DNA of 64,000 bases from Xenorhabdus hominickii (GTDB lineage: Bacteria; Pseudomonadota; Gammaproteobacteria; Enterobacterales; Enterobacteriaceae): contig NZ_NJAI01000005.1 in the NCBI RefSeq assembly GCF_002632725.1, forward strand, positions 318,565 to 382,564, given 5' to 3'. Below, one piece after another: positions 9,859 to 21,395 of this stretch. A model generated the notes under the pieces. It was not told the DNA's origin and did no database searches. It saw only the letters and a program-made list of their open reading frames with translations. Position 1 is the stretch's first letter, and each line of letters begins with the position of its first letter. Both the position numbers and the translations under genes were made by a program.

Positions 9859-10737
9859 ATGACTGAAGCTGCCAGTGAAATGACAAAACGCTATGACCTG
9901 CATAGCCATACGACCGCTTCAGATGGTGTGTTATCACCGGAACAGCTTGTAGACAGAGCCATCTTTGTGGGTATTGATGTATTGGCAATCACTGATCATG
10001 ATACGACAGATGGTATTCTGCCTGCCTTAAACCATATTCAGCAAAATAATTTGCCGTTGACATTGGTATCCGGTGCCGAGATTTCAACGTCATGGGAGAA
10101 TTTGGAAATTCATATTGTTGGATTAAATATTGATATCAACTCTATTTCCTTAAGAAAACTATTGGTCAATCAGGTTGATTTAAGAAAACAGCGTGGTATC
10201 GAAATTGGACATCGATTGGCCAAAGCAGGTATTCCCGATGCTTGGGAAGGAGCATCCAGACTGGCGAATGGTGGGCAGGTCACTCGCGGGCATTTTGCCC
10301 GTTATCTGATAGAAGCGGGGATTGAACCGACAATCCCGAAAGTTTTTAAAAAATATCTGGCGAAAGGAAAGATCGGTTATGTCCCTGCTCAATGGTGTAC
10401 AATTGAGCAGGCTATTGAAACCATTCACCAGGCTGGTGGACAGGCTGTGATTGCCCATCCCGGCAGATATGATTTGTCGATGAAATGGCTGAAACGGTTA
10501 ATAGCTTGGTTTAAACAACATGGCGGCGATGCAATGGAAGTTGCACAGTGCCAGCAGGCCCCTAATGAAAGGCAACAACTAGGTCAACTAGCGAGAGAGC
10601 ATGGGTTGAAAGTATCATTAGGATCGGATTTTCACCAACCTTGTTCATGGATAGAACTGGGACGCAATTTGTGGTTACCCGGTGATGTTGTACCGATATG
10701 GCACGACTGGTCACGGATTGGGACTGCACAGAAGTAG
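9859..10737 (+). CDS. rnm: Rnm, PHP-domain 5'-3' exoribonuclease (RNase AM)
   Basis: The 292-residue protein has the PHP metal-binding motifs: YDLHSHTTASDG at the N-terminus, ITDHDTTDG, the HPGRYD segment and GSDFHQPC near the C-terminus. E. coli Rnm (YciV) trims the 5' ends of 5S, 16S and 23S rRNA. The start at MTEAASEM is preferred because of AGGA just upstream and the family length; longer versions add unconserved residues. The gene lies divergent from trp and directly upstream of yciO, as in E. coli. Confidence 0.92.
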   Translation: MTEAASEMTKRYDLHSHTTASDGVLSPEQLVDRAIFVGIDVLAITDHDTTDGILPALNHIQQNNLPLTLVSGAEISTSWENLEIHIVGLNIDINSISLRKLLVNQVDLRKQRGIEIGHRLAKAGIPDAWEGASRLANGGQVTRGHFARYLIEAGIEPTIPKVFKKYLAKGKIGYVPAQWCTIEQAIETIHQAGGQAVIAHPGRYDLSMKWLKRLIAWFKQHGGDAMEVAQCQQAPNERQQLGQLAREHGLKVSLGSDFHQPCSWIELGRNLWLPGDVVPIWHDWSRIGTAQK

Positions 10738-10748
10738 AGGTTATTGTT

Positions 10749-11369
10749 ATGAGCCAGTTTTTTTATGTCCACCCCGATAATCCACAAACTCGTCTTATTG
10801 ATCAGAGCGTGGAAGTGCTGAAAAAGGGTGGCGTTGTCATTTATCCTACTGATTCAGGGTATGCCATTGGTTGTTGCCTTGAAAATAAGGATGCTATGAC
10901 CCGCATATGTCGTATTCGTCAATTGGATGGACGCCACAACTTTACGCTGATGTGTCGTGACCTGTCTGAAATTGCAGCTTATGCACATGTGGATAATCAG
11001 GCGTTCCGATTGATTAAAAATAACACGCCGGGAAATTACACCTTTATTTTACAGGCGACAAAAGAAGTTCCACGTCGCTTAATGAACGAAAAACGCAAAA
11101 CAATTGGTCTACGTGTTCCTTCTAATCCTATCGCTTTGGCGCTGCTGGAAGAAATGCATGAACCATTGATGTCGTGCAGTTTGATTTTACCCGGAAATGA
11201 TTTTGCTGAATCTGATCCAGAAGAGATTAAAGATACGTTGGGTAAACAAGTTGATTTAATTATTCATGGTGGTTATCTTGGGCAGCAACCGACAACGGTA
11301 ATAGATTTAACTGGGGATTCGCCAGTGATCCTTCGTGAAGGCGAAGGTGATGCAACACCTTTTTTATAA
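10749..11369 (+). CDS. yciO: YciO, Sua5/YrdC-domain protein
   Basis: At 206 residues it has the same length as E. coli YciO. The YrdC nucleotide/RNA-binding fold is recognisable in VIYPTDSGYAIGCC, the KNNTPGNYTFIL segment and the C-terminal PTTVIDLTGDSPVILREG. It is a paralogue of TsaC, which makes threonylcarbamoyl-adenylate for tRNA modification; the role of YciO itself is less settled. It begins 11 bases after rnm ends, in the same operon. Confidence 0.92.
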   Translation: MSQFFYVHPDNPQTRLIDQSVEVLKKGGVVIYPTDSGYAIGCCLENKDAMTRICRIRQLDGRHNFTLMCRDLSEIAAYAHVDNQAFRLIKNNTPGNYTFILQATKEVPRRLMNEKRKTIGLRVPSNPIALALLEEMHEPLMSCSLILPGNDFAESDPEEIKDTLGKQVDLIIHGGYLGQQPTTVIDLTGDSPVILREGEGDATPFL

Positions 11370-11455
11370 GGTGTAATTCCTTTTTTATAAATCGTACGAT
11401 TTAATTTTTTATTTAATAACACGACGCCTGTGAAGGCGACAACAGAGGTTGCTCA

Positions 11456-12379
11456 ATGAGCGATAAAACAGAAAAGTTACAAAAAATTCTCGCGCGTTCT
11501 GGCCATGGTTCCCGTCGCGAAATTGAAGGATATATCCAACAAGGGCGCATTAGCATTGATGGCAAGACCGCAAAGTTGGGTGATCGAATCGAAGTTAAGC
11601 CCTCAGTAAAAGTTCGTCTGGATGGACGAATCTTAAATATCAAAGAGCCGCAGAAAACAGTTTGCCGTGTTCTGGCTTATTACAAGCCTGAAGGTGAATT
11701 GTGTACGCGTCAAGATCCTGAAGGGCGTCCGACGGTATTTGACCGTTTGCCGAAACTGCAAGGAGCACGTTGGATTGCAGTAGGGCGTCTGGATATCAAC
11801 ACCTGTGGGTTGTTGCTGTTTACCACTGACGGCGAATTAGCAAACCGCCTGATGCATCCAAGCCAAGAAGTAGAGCGTGAATATGCTGTTCGTGTTTTTG
11901 GTGAAGTGGATAATGCAAAACTCCGTCAGTTGACGCAAGGTGTACAATTGGAAGATGGTCCTGCTTCTTTTAAAACCGTTACATTTAAAGGTGGAGAAGG
12001 TATCAACCAATGGTACAACGTGACATTGACCGAAGGCCGTAATCGTGAAGTCAGACGGTTGTGGGAATCAGTTGGTGTGCAGGTTAGCCGTTTGATCCGT
12101 GTACGCTATGGTGATATCGATTTGCCGAAAGGTTTACCACGTGCTGGTTGGACTGAGTTGGGGCTGGAACAGACCAACTATTTGCGCGAATTGGTTGGTC
12201 TGGGGGCCGAAGTTGTGACCAAAGTGGCGGTTGAGCGTGATCAACGTCGCCTCAAGGCTAATCAGATCCGCCGTGCGGTAAGACGCCATGCACAGGTTGC
12301 TGCTCGTCCTGCCGGAAAGCGTCCTGCAAGTAGTTCTCGTCAGAATGCCGGAAGAAAAACAGCGCCTAAAGGTCGTTAA
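11456..12379 (+). CDS. rluB: 23S rRNA pseudouridine(2605) synthase RluB
   Basis: The 307-residue protein carries an S4 RNA-binding domain at residues 4-60 ([19 protein letters not shown]) and a RsuA/RluB-type pseudouridine synthase domain with the catalytic aspartate in [14 protein letters not shown] and the [11 protein letters not shown] motif. A basic Arg/Lys/Ala-rich tail follows from about residue 255. It modifies U2605 of 23S rRNA. In E. coli btuR follows rluB; here it is absent and the convergent yciK comes next. Confidence 0.95.
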   Translation: MSDKTEKLQKILARSGHGSRREIEGYIQQGRISIDGKTAKLGDRIEVKPSVKVRLDGRILNIKEPQKTVCRVLAYYKPEGELCTRQDPEGRPTVFDRLPKLQGARWIAVGRLDINTCGLLLFTTDGELANRLMHPSQEVEREYAVRVFGEVDNAKLRQLTQGVQLEDGPASFKTVTFKGGEGINQWYNVTLTEGRNREVRRLWESVGVQVSRLIRVRYGDIDLPKGLPRAGWTELGLEQTNYLRELVGLGAEVVTKVAVERDQRRLKANQIRRAVRRHAQVAARPAGKRPASSSRQNAGRKTAPKGR

Positions 12380-12390
12380 TATTCTTCAAG

Positions 12391-12436
12391 CCGCTGTTTC
12401 AGTTTATGCCAAAACTTAGGCTAAATTGAAACAGCG
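12391..12436. terminator. Bidirectional hairpin between rluB and yciK
   Basis: CCGCTGTTTCA and TGAAACAGCGG form a long stem between the convergent genes. Confidence 0.7.
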
Positions 12437-12461
12437 GATTTATCTATCAATCAACGTATGA

Positions 12462-13229
12462 TTATTCAGCCGGTCCCGCTTTTCGGCCGGGTTGGGCATC
12501 AAAACTGATGCCAGAATCATTCCGGCTATCATCACCCATAACATAAAGATAAACAGGCATAATATCCGCCGGAGTCTTTAATTTGGCGGAGTTTTCGTCG
12601 GGAAATGCACTGGCCCGCATATTGGTACGTGTACCTCCCGGATTAATACAGTTAATCCGTAGAGTGGTTTTCTTATATTCTTGTGCCAAGATTTGCATTA
12701 AACCTTCTGTGGCAAATTTAGAAACGGAATAAGCTCCCCAACCACTTCTGCCTTCACGGCCTACACTGGAACTGGTAAACACCAAAGAGCCATTAGGGGA
12801 TTTTAATAACAGGGGAATTAATGCCTGTGTCAGCATAAAAGTAGCATTAACATTTATTTGCATGACATCATGCCAAAGCTGAACGGGTTGCTTAATGATA
12901 GGGGCGACAACGCCAAGAAGCCCTGCGTTGTGCAAAACGCCATCCAGATGGGAGTCATGTTGTGCTAATTGTTGGGCAAAAGTCCGGCATTCTTCAACGG
13001 TCACGGTAAGAAGGTCCATAGTATAAACGTCGGCAGATAAGCCTCCATCGTTTTCAATCTGTTGTTTGACTGTTTCCAGTTTTGCGGTAGTACGTCCTAG
13101 CAAAATAACTTTCGCACCGTGGCGGGCGTAAGTCAGGGCAGCTTCACGTCCAATGCCATCGCCAGCACCGGTCACTAAAATAGTTTTATTTTGCAGCAGG
13201 TCATTATTAGGTTGGTAATCTAACATCAA
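12462..13229 (-). CDS. yciK: YciK, short-chain dehydrogenase/reductase
   Basis: A 255-residue SDR protein. The Rossmann motif is VTGAGDGIGREAA, the NNAG-equivalent is HNAGLLG, and the catalytic Ser/Tyr/Lys lie in FTSSSVGREGRSGWGAYSVSK split over residues 145-165. It matches E. coli YciK closely, including the C-terminal FDAQPGRK. The substrate is unknown. AGGAAG upstream supports the first of two adjacent ATG codons. Confidence 0.92.
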   Translation of the reverse strand: MMLDYQPNNDLLQNKTILVTGAGDGIGREAALTYARHGAKVILLGRTTAKLETVKQQIENDGGLSADVYTMDLLTVTVEECRTFAQQLAQHDSHLDGVLHNAGLLGVVAPIIKQPVQLWHDVMQINVNATFMLTQALIPLLLKSPNGSLVFTSSSVGREGRSGWGAYSVSKFATEGLMQILAQEYKKTTLRINCINPGGTRTNMRASAFPDENSAKLKTPADIMPVYLYVMGDDSRNDSGISFDAQPGRKAGPAE

Positions 13230-13437
13230 ACAATCTTCCTGTGTTTCTTATAACGATCTGTTAATCACGGTCTATTAAATATCATCAGAACAAAACTGAA
13301 GGCTTTCGTCAAATTGACCTAAGTTGGTAAAAGTAAGACCTTAATCAGGTTAGGTTAAGTAAACTGTTAGAGCACGGTCTTCGGTTTTTAGTTAGAATGA
13401 AATGTATTGTTCATCATAAATTAATAAAGGTGGCTTT

Positions 13438-14484
13438 GTGGAATATTTGTCGCTATATGGACTATTTTTAGCCAAAATTCTCACTGTGGTAGTTGCAGTC
13501 GTTATTTTGGTGGTATTTTGTTTCGGATTAGGTGTACGTAAAACCATGCATAAAGGAGAATTAAAGCTGACCAATCTTGGTGAGTCATACAAGGAAAAAC
13601 AGCGTCAGATGCAGCAAGCCCGAATGAGTGAGGCTGAACGAAAAGTTTGGCAGAAGGCATTAAAAAAGCAGCTAAAAAATGATGCCAAGCAGAAAAAAGT
13701 GGCCGTTAAAACGGGTCAGAATGGACTACAAAAACCAAATCTTTATGTTCTCGATTTTAAAGGCAGTATGGATGCTCATGAGGTTGATTCCCTCCGTGAA
13801 GAAATCAGTGCTGTACTGGCTGTAGCTGATAAAAAAGATGAAGTTTTACTGCGTCTGGAAAGCCCAGGAGGTATGGTTCATGGGTATGGTCTTGCAGCAT
13901 CACAGTTGGCGCGTTTACGACAGAAAGGAATACGTTTGACGATTGTTGTGGATAAGGTGGCTGCTAGCGGCGGTTATATGATGGCTTGTGTGGCTGATCA
14001 CATCATTGCCGCACCTTTTGCTATCATTGGCTCTATTGGTGTTGTGGCTCAATTGCCAAATATCCATCGCTTGTTGAAAAAAAATGATATCGATGTGGAG
14101 CTTCATACTGCCGGGGAATTCAAGCGTACCTTGACGCTGCTGGGAGAAAATACTGAACAAGGACGGAAAAAATTTCAGGAAGATCTGAATGAAACGCATA
14201 AATTATTTAAATCATTTATCCATCAGCACCGCCCATCTTTGGATGTGGAGAAAGTAGCGACAGGTGAATATTGGTATGGCATACAGGCAAAAGAAAACGG
14301 ACTGATTGATGAGGTGGGGGTCAGTGATGATTTTCTGATTGAGCAAATTGAACACTGTGAAGTCATTGCGGTTAGTTACTCCCGCCGTAAACGTATGGTA
14401 GAACGTTTCATGGGTAGCGCAATGGAAAACGTTGATAAATTGTTTATGCGCTGGTGGCAAAGAGGTGAAAAGCCACTGTTATGA
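13438..14484 (+). CDS. sohB: SohB, inner-membrane S49 family peptidase
   Basis: The 348-residue protein starts at a GTG with an AAAGGTGG ribosome binding site; the sequence (M)EYLSLYGLFLAKI matches E. coli SohB. One N-terminal membrane segment is followed by a Lys-rich coiled region and the S49 protease domain, with the nucleophile serine in AASGGYMMACVAD and the conserved LESPGGMVHGYGLAA. SohB is a signal-peptide-peptidase-like protease that in multicopy suppresses degP defects. It is divergent from yciK, as in E. coli. Confidence 0.93.
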   Translation: MEYLSLYGLFLAKILTVVVAVVILVVFCFGLGVRKTMHKGELKLTNLGESYKEKQRQMQQARMSEAERKVWQKALKKQLKNDAKQKKVAVKTGQNGLQKPNLYVLDFKGSMDAHEVDSLREEISAVLAVADKKDEVLLRLESPGGMVHGYGLAASQLARLRQKGIRLTIVVDKVAASGGYMMACVADHIIAAPFAIIGSIGVVAQLPNIHRLLKKNDIDVELHTAGEFKRTLTLLGENTEQGRKKFQEDLNETHKLFKSFIHQHRPSLDVEKVATGEYWYGIQAKENGLIDEVGVSDDFLIEQIEHCEVIAVSYSRRKRMVERFMGSAMENVDKLFMRWWQRGEKPLL

Positions 14485-14623
14485 CAGTCTAAATATGGCA
14501 GTAAACAATTATGATAGTAAACAATAACGCTGATTGTTAACATCAGTTGTTGAAATCATTATGTATACAGTGCGGGTAAATGGAGGGCTGTCAATTCCTC
14601 TATTACCCGCATAATTTTAATTG

Positions 14624-14725
14624 ATATCCCCTTTATCATTCAAATTACCTTTTTGTTGCTGCGCTTGTTCACGCTTATCGCGTCATTTGCTGTTTTGATG
14701 TAACTTAAAATCTAATGGGTATAAC
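14624..14725 (-). repeat. Degenerate ERIC-type repeat, copy 2
   Basis: ATATCCCCTTTATCATTCAA at one end and ATGGGTATAAC at the other, with TTGCTGCGCTTGTTCACGC inside, resemble copy 3 near 20.1 kb in the same orientation but with a shortened centre. It occupies most of the sohB-yciN gap (14485-14751). Confidence 0.55.
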
Positions 14726-14751
14726 TTTATCCGTGATCATTTAATCAGACG

Positions 14752-15003
14752 TCAGTCTACCAAATGATACCTTACGGACAATATATGAGCTAAATGTTTA
14801 AACATATTAAACACAGCGGTGCTTTTTGCAGTGGGTAAACCGTACTCATCCAGAAAGTACTCACCTTTGAATACTAATACGTCATTTTTTTGTTCTACGC
14901 TCTCGGCATACATTCCTTGTATAAAATTTTCGTGTTCCCTAATGATTTCATTTGCTTTTTTCAGTAACTGTTCCCGCTTGATAGGTATTGTTTCAGTTTG
15001 CAT
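14752..15003 (-). CDS. yciN: YciN, small DUF2498 family protein
   Basis: An 83-residue soluble protein very similar to E. coli YciN of the same length ([20 protein letters not shown] is nearly identical). Its function is unknown. It lies divergent from topA, as in E. coli. The 307-base gap to topA (15004-15310) must hold both promoters; I see no other gene there. Confidence 0.93.
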   Translation of the reverse strand: MQTETIPIKREQLLKKANEIIREHENFIQGMYAESVEQKNDVLVFKGEYFLDEYGLPTAKSTAVFNMFKHLAHILSVRYHLVD

Positions 15004-15310
15004 CTATTGTGCTCCTCCAAGAAATAAGTTGTTGCGCATCGTTTTTTATCAGGTAGAGTGTGGGCTTTTCGTCATGCAGATGGAAGATTTTGTTTACAAC
15101 TGTTAAATCATACAATTACATGGACTGTGTTGATAGATAAAATACCTTAAATATTTCAAAGGGTTTTGCGCTGAAACAAAAGTACAAGATAAAAATTAGT
15201 TGATATCTTGCAAATCTATCGCAATATAAAAAGAGATTTTATTTTATATATCGCAACATAACGCCGTGATTTTCGCCATCTGAAAAGAAGATAATTAGGT
15301 AAAGGTAACT

Positions 15311-17908
15311 ATGGGTAAAGCTCTTGTTATAGTGGAGTCCCCGGCAAAAGCCAAAACAATCAATAAATATCTCGGGAATGACTACGTGGTGAAGTCCAGC
15401 GTAGGGCATATCCGTGATTTGCCGACGAGTGGAGCAGCGAGTCAAAAGAGTTCAAGCTCATCTACCGATAAGAATAAAAAGAAAGTAAAAAAAGATGAGA
15501 AAACAGCGCTGATAAGTCGTATGGGAGTCGATCCCTTCCATAATTGGGAAGCGAACTACCAAATTTTACCCGGCAAGGAAAAAGTTGTCGCGGAGCTGAA
15601 AACTCTGGCTGAAAAAGCTACTCATATCTACCTCGCAACGGATCTTGACCGCGAAGGGGAAGCCATTGCATGGCACCTGCGGGAAGTGATTGGTGGGGAT
15701 GACACTCGTTTTAGTCGAGTTGTGTTCAACGAAATTACCAAGAATGCAATCACACAGGCTTTTGATAAACCGGGTGAATTGAATATTGATCGCGTTAATG
15801 CCCAACAAGCGCGCCGTTTTATGGATCGTGTTGTGGGATATATGGTTTCACCGCTCTTGTGGAAAAAAGTGGCCAGAGGATTATCAGCCGGACGAGTACA
15901 ATCCGTTGCGGTTCGTCTTGTGGTTGAACGAGAGCGTGAAATTAAGTCATTTGTACCGGAAGAATATTGGCAACTGCATGCGGATCTAGCGGCTAAAGGA
16001 GACATTGCTCTCCATATGGAAGTGACCCATGAAAAAGGGAAACCATTCAAGCCGGTAAATGCTCAGCAAACGCAGGCAGCGGTATCTTTGCTTGAGAAAG
16101 CACGATACAAAGTGACTGATCGCGAAGATCGCCCGACGTCCAGTAAACCGAGCGCACCATTCATAACTTCAACATTGCAACAGGCAGCAAGTACGCGGCT
16201 TGGCTTTGGTGTTAAGAAAACCATGATGATGGCGCAACGTTTGTATGAGGCGGGCCATATCACTTATATGCGTACTGACTCGACTAATTTGAGCCAGGAT
16301 GCGTTGGACATGGTTCGCGGTTATATCAGTAATCATTTTGGTGACATCTATTTACCAAAAAGTGCCAATGTTTACAGTAGCAAGGAAAATTCTCAGGAAG
16401 CGCATGAAGCAATTCGTCCTTCTAATGTCGATGTTGTCGCGGATGAACTGAAGGACATGGAAGCTGATGCGCAAAAATTATATCAGCTTATCTGGCGTCA
16501 ATTCATCGCTTGCCAGATGATGCCAGCAAAATATGATTCCACGACGTTGACTGTTCAATCAGGCGATTTTGAGCTGCGTGCTAAAGGCCGTACTCTGCGT
16601 TTTGATGGCTGGACGAAAGTCATGCCAGCCCTGCGAAAAGGTGATGAAGATAGCACTCTGCCAGAGATTGCGGTAGGTACAGAACTTGATTTACAGCAAT
16701 TGATACCAAGCCAGCACTTTACGAAACCACCTGCTCGTTTCAGTGAAGCTTCGTTGGTCAGGGAGCTGGAAAAGCGTGGAATTGGCCGTCCATCGACTTA
16801 TGCATCGATTATTTCAACCATTCAGGATCGTGGCTATGTGCGTGTTGAAAATCGTCGATTCTATGCGGAAAAAATGGGTGAAATCGTCAATGATCGTTTG
16901 GGCGAAAACTTCAACGAACTAATGAGCTATGACTTCACGGCAAGAATGGAAGACCAGCTTGATCATGTTGCTAACAATGAGGCGAACTGGAAAGGGGTTT
17001 TGGACGAATTTTTCACTAATTTTAGTGCGCAGCTTGATGTTGCGAGCAAAGACCCTGATGAAGGTGGTATGCGCCCGAATCCGATGATCATCACCTCGAT
17101 TGATTGCCCGACTTGTAGCCGTCCGATGGGCATTCGTACAGCGACAACGGGAGTATTTCTTGGTTGTTCTGGTTATGCATTGTCGCCCAAAGAACGATGT
17201 AAGCAAACTATCAACCTGATCCCAGAAAATGAAATTCTGAATATTCTGGAAGGTGATGATGCGGAAACCAATGCGCTGCGTGCCCGTTGTCGCTGTAAAA
17301 AGTGTGGCACTGCAATGGACAGCTATTTGATTGATAATCAGCGTAAACTACATGTATGTGGTAATAACCCAGCATGTGATGGTTATGAAGTCGAAGAGGG
17401 CGAATTCCGTATCAAGGGTTATGATGGCCCGATTGTTGAATGTGATAAATGTGGTTCAGAAATGCACCTGAAAATGGGACGTTTCGGTAAATACATGGGT
17501 TGTACCAACGAAGAATGTAAAAACACCCGTAAGATTCTGCGTAACGGGGAAGTTGCACCACCGAAAGAAGATCCGGTTCCATTACCTGAGCTGGCATGTG
17601 AAAAATCGGATGCTTACTTTGTTTTGCGTGATGGTGCTGCAGGCGTATTTTTGGCAGCCAACACTTTTCCTAAGTCCCGCGAAACACGTGCACCGCTGGT
17701 TGAGGAGCTTGTTCAGTTTAAATCTCGCTTACCAGAGAAGCTGCGTTATTTGGCGGAAGCACCTGTTGCTGACCCAGAAGGGAATAAAACAGTTGTGCGT
17801 TTTAGCCGTAAAACGAAACAACAATACATTTCTGCGGAGAAAAATGGCAAAGCAACCGGATGGACAGCATTTTTTGTTGACGGTGCTTGGGTAGTGAAAG
17901 AAAAATAA
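15311..17908 (+). CDS. topA: DNA topoisomerase I (omega protein)
   Basis: The full-length 865-residue type IA topoisomerase relaxes negative supercoils. The TOPRIM domain ([14 protein letters not shown] and the [11 protein letters not shown] motif) is followed by the cleavage domain with the active-site tyrosine at residue 319 in ITYMRTDS. Three C-terminal zinc ribbons are intact: CPTC...C, CKKCG...C and CDKCG...CTNEEC. A Ser/Lys-rich insert sits near residues 38-65. It lies upstream of cysB, the E. coli order. Confidence 0.97.
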   Translation: MGKALVIVESPAKAKTINKYLGNDYVVKSSVGHIRDLPTSGAASQKSSSSSTDKNKKKVKKDEKTALISRMGVDPFHNWEANYQILPGKEKVVAELKTLAEKATHIYLATDLDREGEAIAWHLREVIGGDDTRFSRVVFNEITKNAITQAFDKPGELNIDRVNAQQARRFMDRVVGYMVSPLLWKKVARGLSAGRVQSVAVRLVVEREREIKSFVPEEYWQLHADLAAKGDIALHMEVTHEKGKPFKPVNAQQTQAAVSLLEKARYKVTDREDRPTSSKPSAPFITSTLQQAASTRLGFGVKKTMMMAQRLYEAGHITYMRTDSTNLSQDALDMVRGYISNHFGDIYLPKSANVYSSKENSQEAHEAIRPSNVDVVADELKDMEADAQKLYQLIWRQFIACQMMPAKYDSTTLTVQSGDFELRAKGRTLRFDGWTKVMPALRKGDEDSTLPEIAVGTELDLQQLIPSQHFTKPPARFSEASLVRELEKRGIGRPSTYASIISTIQDRGYVRVENRRFYAEKMGEIVNDRLGENFNELMSYDFTARMEDQLDHVANNEANWKGVLDEFFTNFSAQLDVASKDPDEGGMRPNPMIITSIDCPTCSRPMGIRTATTGVFLGCSGYALSPKERCKQTINLIPENEILNILEGDDAETNALRARCRCKKCGTAMDSYLIDNQRKLHVCGNNPACDGYEVEEGEFRIKGYDGPIVECDKCGSEMHLKMGRFGKYMGCTNEECKNTRKILRNGEVAPPKEDPVPLPELACEKSDAYFVLRDGAAGVFLAANTFPKSRETRAPLVEELVQFKSRLPEKLRYLAEAPVADPEGNKTVVRFSRKTKQQYISAEKNGKATGWTAFFVDGAWVVKEK

Positions 17909-18020
17909 TAGTTTCAATGTTTAGTTAGTACATATATCCATCATTTATTGGATATACTTCATTGAAATATATTTAGATGGATATTTCTTTTTTTGCTAAA
18001 AATATAATTTTTCTTTCTAG

Positions 18021-18048
18021 AAAGCCAGCCTTAAGGGCTGGCTTTTTT
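18021..18048 (+). terminator. topA terminator
   Basis: AAAGCCAGCC/GGCTGGCTTT stem followed by a run of T, about 110 bases after topA. The remaining bases up to cysB (18049-18268) are AT-rich and should carry the cysB promoter and its autoregulatory CysB site, which I cannot pinpoint. Confidence 0.9.
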
Positions 18049-18205
18049 TGTATTTCAACGGAATTTAAACACAATATATTTGCAACAAGTGTTTAATAAT
18101 AGTTACTTGCTCTAATTATTTGTTATATAAATATACAGTAAGTGTTATAGTAGTTATATGCCTATAAAGAGCTATTCCACATGGTTATAAGCGCATAACT
18201 ATTAG

Positions 18206-19243
<1,038 letters not shown>

Positions 19244-19306
19244 AAAAGATATTTAATCTCATCAATAAGATAGATATAAAGAAAATATACAATATCAAAA
19301 AGATTA

Positions 19307-19335
19307 AACCACCCCCTGGTAGCAAGGAGGTGGTT
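19307..19335 (+). terminator. cysB terminator
   Basis: AACCACC/GGTGGTT stem followed by a T-rich stretch, about 65 bases after the cysB stop. Confidence 0.7.
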
Positions 19336-19447
19336 GATCTTTATTTTCTCTTGCCTTTGAGAGTGGAGCTGTGTCACCGAACCCCGTTCACGCTATATGA
19401 GATGGGGTTTCTATCCCTTTATTTATATTAAGCTTGATTATATTGAT

Positions 19448-20062
19448 TTACTTACCTGTACCGATATTGTGTACTTTCATATAGTTCGCTAACTCTTTAT
19501 CGTCAGCTCTCTTATTTTCGCTTAATGCTGTGAAAACACCATTTTGATCGTCAACGCTTTTATGCTGATCTAGTTTTTCTTTGGCCTGTATTTCATCAAT
19601 AATGACTTTAAACTCGACAATAGCTTGCCGTAGTTTGCTGAGGTATTCTTCTGGCATCAGTTCAGTATTTTTGATCAAGTCAGTTTCATATTGATTCATT
19701 AATGCTGCCAAGGCTAACTTAATTTCATCATCATTTAAGATTTTTGTAACACCGTAACAATGAACAGCGGTGTAATTCCAAGTTGGCACGGCGTGGATGG
19801 ATTCATACCACGTGGGAGAGATATAGGTATGTGAGCCAGTAAAGACAACTAAAACCCTTTGTTTTTCCAACTCTTTCCAATGTTGATTCGCTTTAGCGAC
19901 GTGACCTTATAAAACCCCGTTTTCTCCCTCATCAAGGTTGAATACAAACGGAAGATGTGTGCCAGTCAAAGAGGGCTAAACCAGTAACTCAAAGCTATAA
20001 GTGGAGATAAATTCAGTGATATGATCTTTGCCCGTCATTTTCATTTTACGAGGTATGTACAT
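19448..20062 (-). pseudogene. PaiB-like FMN-binding regulator, inactivated by two stop codons
   Basis: Read from ATG at 20062, a frame of 205 codons runs to 19448 with PaiB-family features: MYIPRKMKMTGKDHITEFI at the start, THLPFVFN, GHVAKANQHW, TGSHTYISPTWY and HAVPTWNY. It is interrupted in frame by TAG at codon 29 (19976-19978) and TAA at codon 52 (19907-19909), without any frameshift. PaiB proteins bind flavin through a split-barrel fold. The intact length and two point stops indicate a fairly recent pseudogene. A shorter product from an internal start near 19870 would lack the N-terminal part of the barrel. Confidence 0.8.
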
Positions 20063-20076
20063 AGTTTTTTAGTTCC

Positions 20077-20223
20077 ATATATCCCCTTCGTCCTTCAAGT
20101 TGCAGCTGTTGTTGGCTGCGCTTACTCACCCTGGTCATGTAGTCATAAACATAGATTAGCTATGCTTCCGGGGATTCGTTCCCAAGAAATAAGTGCTGCA
20201 TCTTAAAATCAATTGGGTATAAA
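20077..20223 (-). repeat. ERIC-type repeat, copy 3
   Basis: TATATCCCCTTCGTCCTTCA, GTTGGCTGCGC, TTACTCACCCTGGTCATGTA, GGGGATTC and the end ATTGGGTATAAA match the ERIC consensus in inverse orientation to copy 1. It abuts the 5' end of the paiB-like pseudogene. Confidence 0.8.
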
Positions 20224-20311
20224 ATTTGTGGGTTAAATCTTGTGGATGAAATTTAACCACGCTAACTTCAAAAAGTTAGCATAGCAACTATGTTATGGCC
20301 GTTTTTTGTTA

Positions 20312-21133
20312 TTACACTTTAAATTCACCATTGAAGAAATTATCGGAATTTTCTATTGAAAACCTCTTATTTTTAAGAAGGAAATTATCAAAAGCCATTT
20401 TTATTTCAGGATCTTCCAATGCTTGATAATCAAATAACGCGACGTAGGAAGAGTAAGTAAACTCGACATTGATCGTTTCATTGGAAGCACAATTTGACGT
20501 TATTTCTGAGTTAGTTCGATTAAAATCTATTTTATACAGTTTTAGTTTAGGGACATACATGACTTGGCCTTCAACTCCAATTGCTTCAATGACACTAGCC
20601 AGTGTAAGAGTAGAGTAATGGTCGTCATTCCTTTTTAAGCCTAATCTGATGGCTTCTCCTTGTTGTCGTAGAAAGTTAGAAAAACTTTGCATACTGGGAG
20701 AATATGTACTCAAAACAAGATCCATGATGAGTTGGAGCAAATTTGTTGCGATAGAAAAACCCACCATTTCATGGCGATAGGTTTGACTTTCGATATTTCT
20801 GACACTCATCAATGGCAGTTTCGCTATAATGTCTCCCCAAAACTGAATATCTGTTTTATATCCTTTACCATGAGCATGGACATATTGATTGATATAATCA
20901 GTCGCTATTGAGGAAAGCGCTATCTGTGTCTTTTTGATTTCATTAAATTGCTTTATGACATTGGCTTGGTCGGTAATTTGCGAAGTAATGATAAATTGGA
21001 CAAGACCATCAGTGTCATTTAGCCGATAATTTGACAAGGAAAATTTATGATCAATATCAGCAGAAAAAAATTGATCCGCTTGCTGTATATTAATCAAATA
21101 ATTTTTGTGTTTTTTATCTGTTGCTATATTCAT
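20312..21133 (-). CDS. Unrecognised 273-residue protein
   Basis: I do not recognise the family. The predicted product is soluble, without signal peptide; the N-terminal half is rich in Asn, Gln, Asp and Ile, and a mildly hydrophobic stretch around residues 128-147 (IATNLLQLIMDLVLSTYS) could be a buried helix. A ribosome binding site is weak (AGAGGGA upstream). The gene is AT-rich and stands alone between the paiB-like pseudogene/ERIC element and acnA, a position with no gene in E. coli, which suggests an accessory origin. The 262 bases between it and acnA contain no other gene. Confidence 0.6.
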   Translation of the reverse strand: MNIATDKKHKNYLINIQQADQFFSADIDHKFSLSNYRLNDTDGLVQFIITSQITDQANVIKQFNEIKKTQIALSSIATDYINQYVHAHGKGYKTDIQFWGDIIAKLPLMSVRNIESQTYRHEMVGFSIATNLLQLIMDLVLSTYSPSMQSFSNFLRQQGEAIRLGLKRNDDHYSTLTLASVIEAIGVEGQVMYVPKLKLYKIDFNRTNSEITSNCASNETINVEFTYSSYVALFDYQALEDPEIKMAFDNFLLKNKRFSIENSDNFFNGEFKV

Positions 21134-21395
21134 AATTTATCCCTCTATCTTTAATTAACTTATTGAATATAATTAATATATTTTCCAATGTTTATTCTGA
21201 ACTCTATTAGAGTTAATCCCACCAGAATTTTATGCCATGAATAAAACACATCTATTTTGGAAGCGCCATCCCTAAACTTTATCAGTAAATGAGGATTTAC
21301 AGTGCATTGGCAAAATGTGTGGTCACTGAATAACAAATGTTCTCTTATGTGTTATGTTTAAAAGCGTAGTTGCTCATAATAAGAAAGGAGGAGTT

